This document shows, one piece after another, positions 5,883 to 8,439 of a DNA stretch of 8,439 bases. A program made the position numbers and the translations under genes. Source of the DNA: an uncultured Erysipelotrichaceae bacterium (GTDB lineage: Bacteria; Bacillota_I; Bacilli_A; Erysipelotrichales; Coprobacillaceae); the NCBI GenBank assembly GCA_900544435.1, contig UQVG01000078.1, forward strand, positions 1 through 8,439, in the 5' to 3' direction. The notes below the pieces were generated by a model. That model was not told the DNA's origin. It searched no databases and saw nothing but the letters and a program-made list of their open reading frames with translations. The first letter of the stretch is position 1, and the number at the start of each line of letters is the position of its first letter.

Positions 5883-5891
5883 TGTTATAAT
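5883..5891 (+). promoter_or_regulatory. Extended -10 promoter of the cyclophilin lipoprotein gene
   Basis: TGTTATAAT is a perfect -10 with TG-n extension. The -35 region is only a T run (5863-5869). Transcription would start near 5898, just before GAGGTGA (5899-5905), leaving a very short leader of about 14 nt. The promoter diverges from that of the kinase operon, with about 45 bp between the two -10 elements. Confidence 0.55.
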
Positions 5892-5911
5892 GATGATTGA
5901 GGTGAAAATAA

Positions 5912-6532
5912 ATGAAAAAAATACTAAAAGTTCTTTTAGTTTTAATGACTGTTGTTTCTATTGCTGGATGTTCTTCTAAAACAACAGAAAAAACAACTAA
6001 AAGAACAAAGACATTATCTGGAAACTATCAAGTTGAAATTAAAGTTAAAGATTATGGAACAATTTATGCTGAAATTGATGCTGATACTGCTCCTATTACT
6101 GTAACAAACTTTGTTAAATTAAGTAAAGAAAAGTTTTATGATGGTTTAACTTTCCATCGTATTATTGATGGTTTCATGATTCAAGGTGGTGATCCTAAAG
6201 GAGATGGAACTGGTGGAAGTAAAGAAACAATTAAGGGAGAATTTTCAGATAATGGAGTAAAGAATCCTTTAAGTCATACACGTGGAGCTCTTTCTATGGC
6301 AAGAAGTCAAGATAACGATAGTGCTTCTTCACAATTCTTTATTGTTCAAAGTGACTCTACTTATTTAGATGGTCAATATGCTGTCTTTGGCTACGTTTAT
6401 GAAGGAATGGATATTGTTGATCAAATTTGTAAAGATGTAAAAGTAGAAGATAATAATGGAACTGTTAAAAAGGAAAACCAACCTGTTATTGAATCTATTC
6501 GTTGTAAAAAAATGGCTAATCAAAAAATATAA
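5912..6532 (+). CDS. Cyclophilin-type peptidyl-prolyl cis-trans isomerase lipoprotein
   Basis: The 206-residue secreted, lipid-anchored foldase has a signal peptide MKKILKVLLVLMTVVSIAGC with a lipobox ending at Cys20 (I-A-G-C), then a Thr/Lys/Ser-rich linker (21-37) and a cyclophilin domain (about 38-198). Cyclophilin motifs include FHRIIDGFMIQGGDP (81-95) with the catalytic Arg83, SSQFFI (139-144) and LDGQYAVFG (152-160). The Trp of human cyclophilin A that confers high cyclosporin sensitivity corresponds to Tyr151 here, as in many bacterial enzymes. It would assist folding of exported proteins at the outer face of the membrane. The start is fixed by GAGGTGA (5899-5905) 6 nt before ATG. The gene is monocistronic, with its own promoter and a strong terminator directly after the stop. 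Annotators may simply call it a peptidylprolyl isomerase. Confidence 0.94.
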   Translation: MKKILKVLLVLMTVVSIAGCSSKTTEKTTKRTKTLSGNYQVEIKVKDYGTIYAEIDADTAPITVTNFVKLSKEKFYDGLTFHRIIDGFMIQGGDPKGDGTGGSKETIKGEFSDNGVKNPLSHTRGALSMARSQDNDSASSQFFIVQSDSTYLDGQYAVFGYVYEGMDIVDQICKDVKVEDNNGTVKKENQPVIESIRCKKMANQKI

Positions 6533-6534
6533 TT

Positions 6535-6560
6535 AAAAAGAAGCTCAGGCTTCTTTTTTT
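6535..6560. terminator. Bidirectional terminator overlapping the 3' end of the MATE gene
   Basis: A 10-bp stem pairs 6535-6544 (AAAAAGAAGC) with 6549-6558 around a TCAG loop and runs into T residues on the + strand, just after the cyclophilin stop. On the minus strand the same hairpin is formed by the last codons (KKEA) plus the TGA stop (6547-6545) of the MATE gene and ends in CTTTTTAATT, so it can terminate both converging transcripts. Confidence 0.85.
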
Positions 6561-7882
6561 AATATCTTTTTTAATAATAGAACAGTAATAATAAATGCCG
6601 ATAAATCCGCAACAGGAACAGCCATAAAAATACCATCTAAACCTATAATTGATGAAAAAATTATAATACAAGGAATTAAAATAATAATTTGTCTTAATAA
6701 ATTTAAAACACTTGAAATCTTTATTTTACCAACTGCCTGAAAATAGTTTGCACACATTACTTGTGCCCCAATAACAGGTAAACACATAAACCAAATATGT
6801 AAAGCATGGCTACATAATTTTACAACATCTGCTTCATTATTAAACATATAAACAATACTTTTCGTAAAAAACTGTACTGCAATAAAACCAATCATAGCAA
6901 TTACTGTCGCACCTATAATTGCATATTTTAAGGTTTCTTTAACACGATCCATTTTTAAAGCACCATAATTATATGAAATCAAAGGTTGTTGACCTTGCAT
7001 TAAACCAGTAATCGGCATCAAAATAAGTGTTTGAATACTTGTAACAATCCCAATTGCACTTAACGCTAAATCACCACCATATTTAACAAGTGAAGCATTT
7101 AAAATAATATTTAAAACACTATTAGATATTTGCATTAAAAATGCTGGTATTCCTGTTTGAATAATTTGTTTTGAAATATTCAATTTTAATTTCAACAAAG
7201 AAATATTTAAAGGTATTAAAGTTCTCTTTCCAAATAAAAATGCCAATTGCCATAAAGCACTTAAAAGTTGTCCTCCAATAGTTGCAAGTGCTGCTCCTTG
7301 CATTCCCATATGAAAAAGACAAATTAAAATATAATCAAATAAAATATTAAAACCTGCTCCTATCAATTGAGAAATCATTGCATTCTTAGGATTACCTTGA
7401 GCTCTAGAAAAATTATTTCCTGCCATTGCAATACATTGAAAAACAGCTCCATACAAAATAATACTTAAATAACTTTCAGCATAAGGTAAAACCGTTTTAG
7501 AAGCACCCAACAAACGTAACATTGGTGCTAAAAAGAGATTTCCTAAAATCATAAAAATAAGCCCTAGTATAATTGTTAAAGTTAAACCATTTCCCATATA
7601 CTTTCCAGCTTCTTCTTTTTTACCTTGTCCTAAAGCAATAGAAAAACGTGTTGCTCCACCCATTCCAATCATTAAAGAAATAGCCATTAAAACAAGGGTT
7701 ACTGGATAACAAATACTAATACCAGCTAAACCAATCGATCCTAATTCTGGAGCATTTCCAATAAACATACGATCGACAATATTATAAATTGCATTAACAA
7801 GCATCCCTATAATTGCAGGAATTGAAAATTCTACTAATAAAGGTAATATTTTTTTAGTTCCCATTTTATCATCATTTTTCAT
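6545..7882 (-). CDS. MATE family multidrug efflux transporter (MepA-like)
   Basis: The 445-residue integral membrane protein of the MATE family is predicted to have 12 transmembrane helices in two six-helix halves. Such proteins export cationic drugs or metabolites in exchange for Na+ or H+. Visible features include the N-terminal NAIYNIVDRMFIG (30-42) with membrane-embedded Asp37, RAQGNP (160-165) after the fourth helix, FNILFDYILI (178-187), and QGQQPLISYNYGA (296-308) opening the second half, a string typical of the MepA-like branch. The length is normal (about 450). The start has GGAGG (7893-7889) 6 nt upstream, located within the end of the marR gene. The two genes overlap by 11 bp, as expected for coupled translation. 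The arrangement parallels mepR-mepA of staphylococci, so repression by the upstream MarR protein is likely. The substrate cannot be deduced. Confidence 0.94.
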   Translation of the reverse strand: MKNDDKMGTKKILPLLVEFSIPAIIGMLVNAIYNIVDRMFIGNAPELGSIGLAGISICYPVTLVLMAISLMIGMGGATRFSIALGQGKKEEAGKYMGNGLTLTIILGLIFMILGNLFLAPMLRLLGASKTVLPYAESYLSIILYGAVFQCIAMAGNNFSRAQGNPKNAMISQLIGAGFNILFDYILICLFHMGMQGAALATIGGQLLSALWQLAFLFGKRTLIPLNISLLKLKLNISKQIIQTGIPAFLMQISNSVLNIILNASLVKYGGDLALSAIGIVTSIQTLILMPITGLMQGQQPLISYNYGALKMDRVKETLKYAIIGATVIAMIGFIAVQFFTKSIVYMFNNEADVVKLCSHALHIWFMCLPVIGAQVMCANYFQAVGKIKISSVLNLLRQIIILIPCIIIFSSIIGLDGIFMAVPVADLSAFIITVLLLKKILKKEA

Positions 7883-8294
7883 AGGTATCCTCCAAATTCA
7901 TTTTCATCTTTAATAACAATTCTTCTAAAAGAAGTTGTTGATTTTGATCAATATCTTTTAACATAACTTCGGTTGTTTCTTTAATAACATTTTTAATTTG
8001 AGGATAAAGCATTTTTCCATTAGAAGTTAATGAAAGAATATGATTTCTTTTATCTTCTTGAGAAGTTTCTTTGATAATCAATTGCTTATCCTCTAAAGTT
8101 TTTAATATTCTTGTAACTGCACTTTTATCAATTTGTAATCTTTTATTTAAATCTTCTTGTTTGATATTATTTTCTTCATAAATAATTTTTAAGGCTATTG
8201 CCTGTCCATGAGATAGACCTATCTCTTTAAGTTGAACATTCATGTAACTATTTTTTTGATTATGAAGAATGGAAATTAAACGTGATAAATTCAT
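7872..8294 (-). CDS. MarR family transcriptional regulator
   Basis: The 140-residue winged-helix dimeric regulator has N- and C-terminal helices (about 1-24 and 97-137) that would form the dimer interface. The winged helix spans about 30-95: helix IKQEDLNKRL (44-53), recognition helix DKSAVTRILKTLE (56-68) and the wing with Asp81-Lys-Arg83 then ILSLTSNG, the D-x-R pattern typical of MarR. Length and domain order are those of standard MarR repressors, with no extra sensing domain and no cysteine, so thiol-based oxidation sensing of the OhrR type is excluded and direct ligand binding is more likely. The start has AGGAGG (8305-8300) 5 nt upstream. It precedes and overlaps the MATE gene by 11 bp, and its promoter is covered by two palindromic sites. 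Self-repression and control of export is the expected role. Confidence 0.93.
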   Translation of the reverse strand: MNLSRLISILHNQKNSYMNVQLKEIGLSHGQAIALKIIYEENNIKQEDLNKRLQIDKSAVTRILKTLEDKQLIIKETSQEDKRNHILSLTSNGKMLYPQIKNVIKETTEVMLKDIDQNQQLLLEELLLKMKMNLEDTYEK

Positions 8295-8308
8295 AGCTTC
8301 CTCCTATA

Positions 8309-8322
8309 GTTGACACATCAAC
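8309..8322. promoter_or_regulatory. Candidate MarR operator O1 (over -10/start)
   Basis: GTTGA-CACA-TCAAC is a palindrome with perfect 5-bp half sites. It covers the region just downstream of the marR -10 element, including the predicted transcription start near 8314, where a bound repressor would block polymerase. TTGA/TCAA half sites are common among MarR-family operators. Confidence 0.65.
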
Positions 8323-8349
8323 TTTATCTCATCTTAATTGATATGTCAA
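8321..8349 (-). promoter_or_regulatory. Promoter of the marR-MATE operon
   Basis: On the minus strand a perfect -35 TTGACA (8349-8344) is separated by 17 bp from TAAAGT (8326-8321), which matches the -10 consensus at four of six positions. The -35 lies inside operator O2, and the -10 overlaps the edge of O1. The predicted leader is about 20 nt. Confidence 0.65.
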
Positions 8350-8350
8350 C
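8337..8350. promoter_or_regulatory. Candidate MarR operator O2 (over -35)
   Basis: TTGA-TATG-TCAA (8338-8349) repeats the O1 half sites. Its centre is 28 bp from that of O1. It contains the marR -35 hexamer, so binding would exclude sigma factor. Only the outermost base pair (8337/8350) breaks the palindrome. Confidence 0.6.
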
Positions 8351-8439
8351 TATAGTTATAAAATAATAGAATTTTCTCATGCTGTAGTAATCATTAAAAC
8401 ATGAAAAGTTCATTCTTCTTTTAAATTTCAAAAAAAGCC

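Larger units (their letters stand above)
8304..8355. repeat. Long inverted repeat spanning both operators
   Basis: The left arm 8304-8321 (CTATAGTTGACACATCAA) and right arm 8338-8355 (TTGATATGTCAACTATAG) are complementary at 17 of 18 positions, with 16 bp between them. Each arm holds its own short palindrome, so the repeat most likely reflects two related repressor sites, not a transcribed hairpin. Upstream of the repeat, 8356-8439 shows no gene. Confidence 0.8.

Noticed and set aside
7122..7322. Second minus-strand frame within the MATE gene
   Set aside because: It is an out-of-frame shadow of conserved membrane helices, with no independent start signal.
8384..8425. Tiny + strand frames downstream of the possible divergent promoter
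   Set aside because: The ATG frames end after two to eight codons and have no ribosome binding site.
8430..8439. A7 followed by GCC at the right edge, possibly the end of a terminator (GGC-T7 on the minus strand) from a gene beyond the window
   Set aside because: Only one possible stem arm is inside the window, so pairing cannot be shown.

Overview
The window is AT-rich, densely packed bacterial DNA with strong GGAGG-type ribosome binding sites, intrinsic terminators, TGG-encoded tryptophan and TGA used as a stop. This fits a low-GC Firmicute using the standard code. The pyrophosphate-type phosphofructokinase, a small sigma-region-4-like protein resembling the mollicute MG284/MPN403 group, and the TatD-type radical SAM protein make an Erysipelotrichia-like gut anaerobe my best guess. 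That assignment rests on gene content only. No mobile element, CRISPR array, tRNA or rRNA was seen.

Layout, left to right. Positions 1-407 (+) hold the C-terminal end of a membrane-anchored, LppM/DUF3153-like protein. Positions 471-1706 (+) encode a PPi-type phosphofructokinase that ends at a hairpin shared with the converging unit. That unit (-) carries exonuclease III (1860-2609) and, just downstream, a 36-residue single-span membrane peptide (1737-1847) with its own strong ribosome binding site. Diverging from xth is a TspO/MBR protein (2710-3168, +), whose end overlaps the end of a converging gene by 14 bp.

Positions 5811 down to 3155 (-) form a four-gene unit: a pyridoxal/pyridoxamine kinase, a TatD-associated-type radical SAM protein, a tyrosine-phosphatase-like protein and a 130-residue helix-turn-helix protein. 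The first three are very tightly spaced, 4 nt apart or about 14 nt apart. The fourth lies behind a hairpin that contains its own Shine-Dalgarno sequence and is followed by six T. Diverging from the kinase is a secreted cyclophilin lipoprotein (5912-6532, +). Its terminator overlaps the end of a converging MATE exporter gene (6545-7882, -), which overlaps its upstream MarR-type regulator (7872-8294, -) by 11 bp. An 18-nt-arm inverted repeat with two palindromic operators covers the marR promoter.

Functional modules are central glycolysis, DNA repair, vitamin B6 salvage with redox/radical chemistry of unknown purpose, extracytoplasmic protein folding, and self-regulated drug or metabolite export. 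I do not see a clear-cut new multi-gene system. The most interesting items are the unlisted small membrane peptide, the hairpin that is both terminator and SD mask, the antisense overlap around it, and the double MarR operator.
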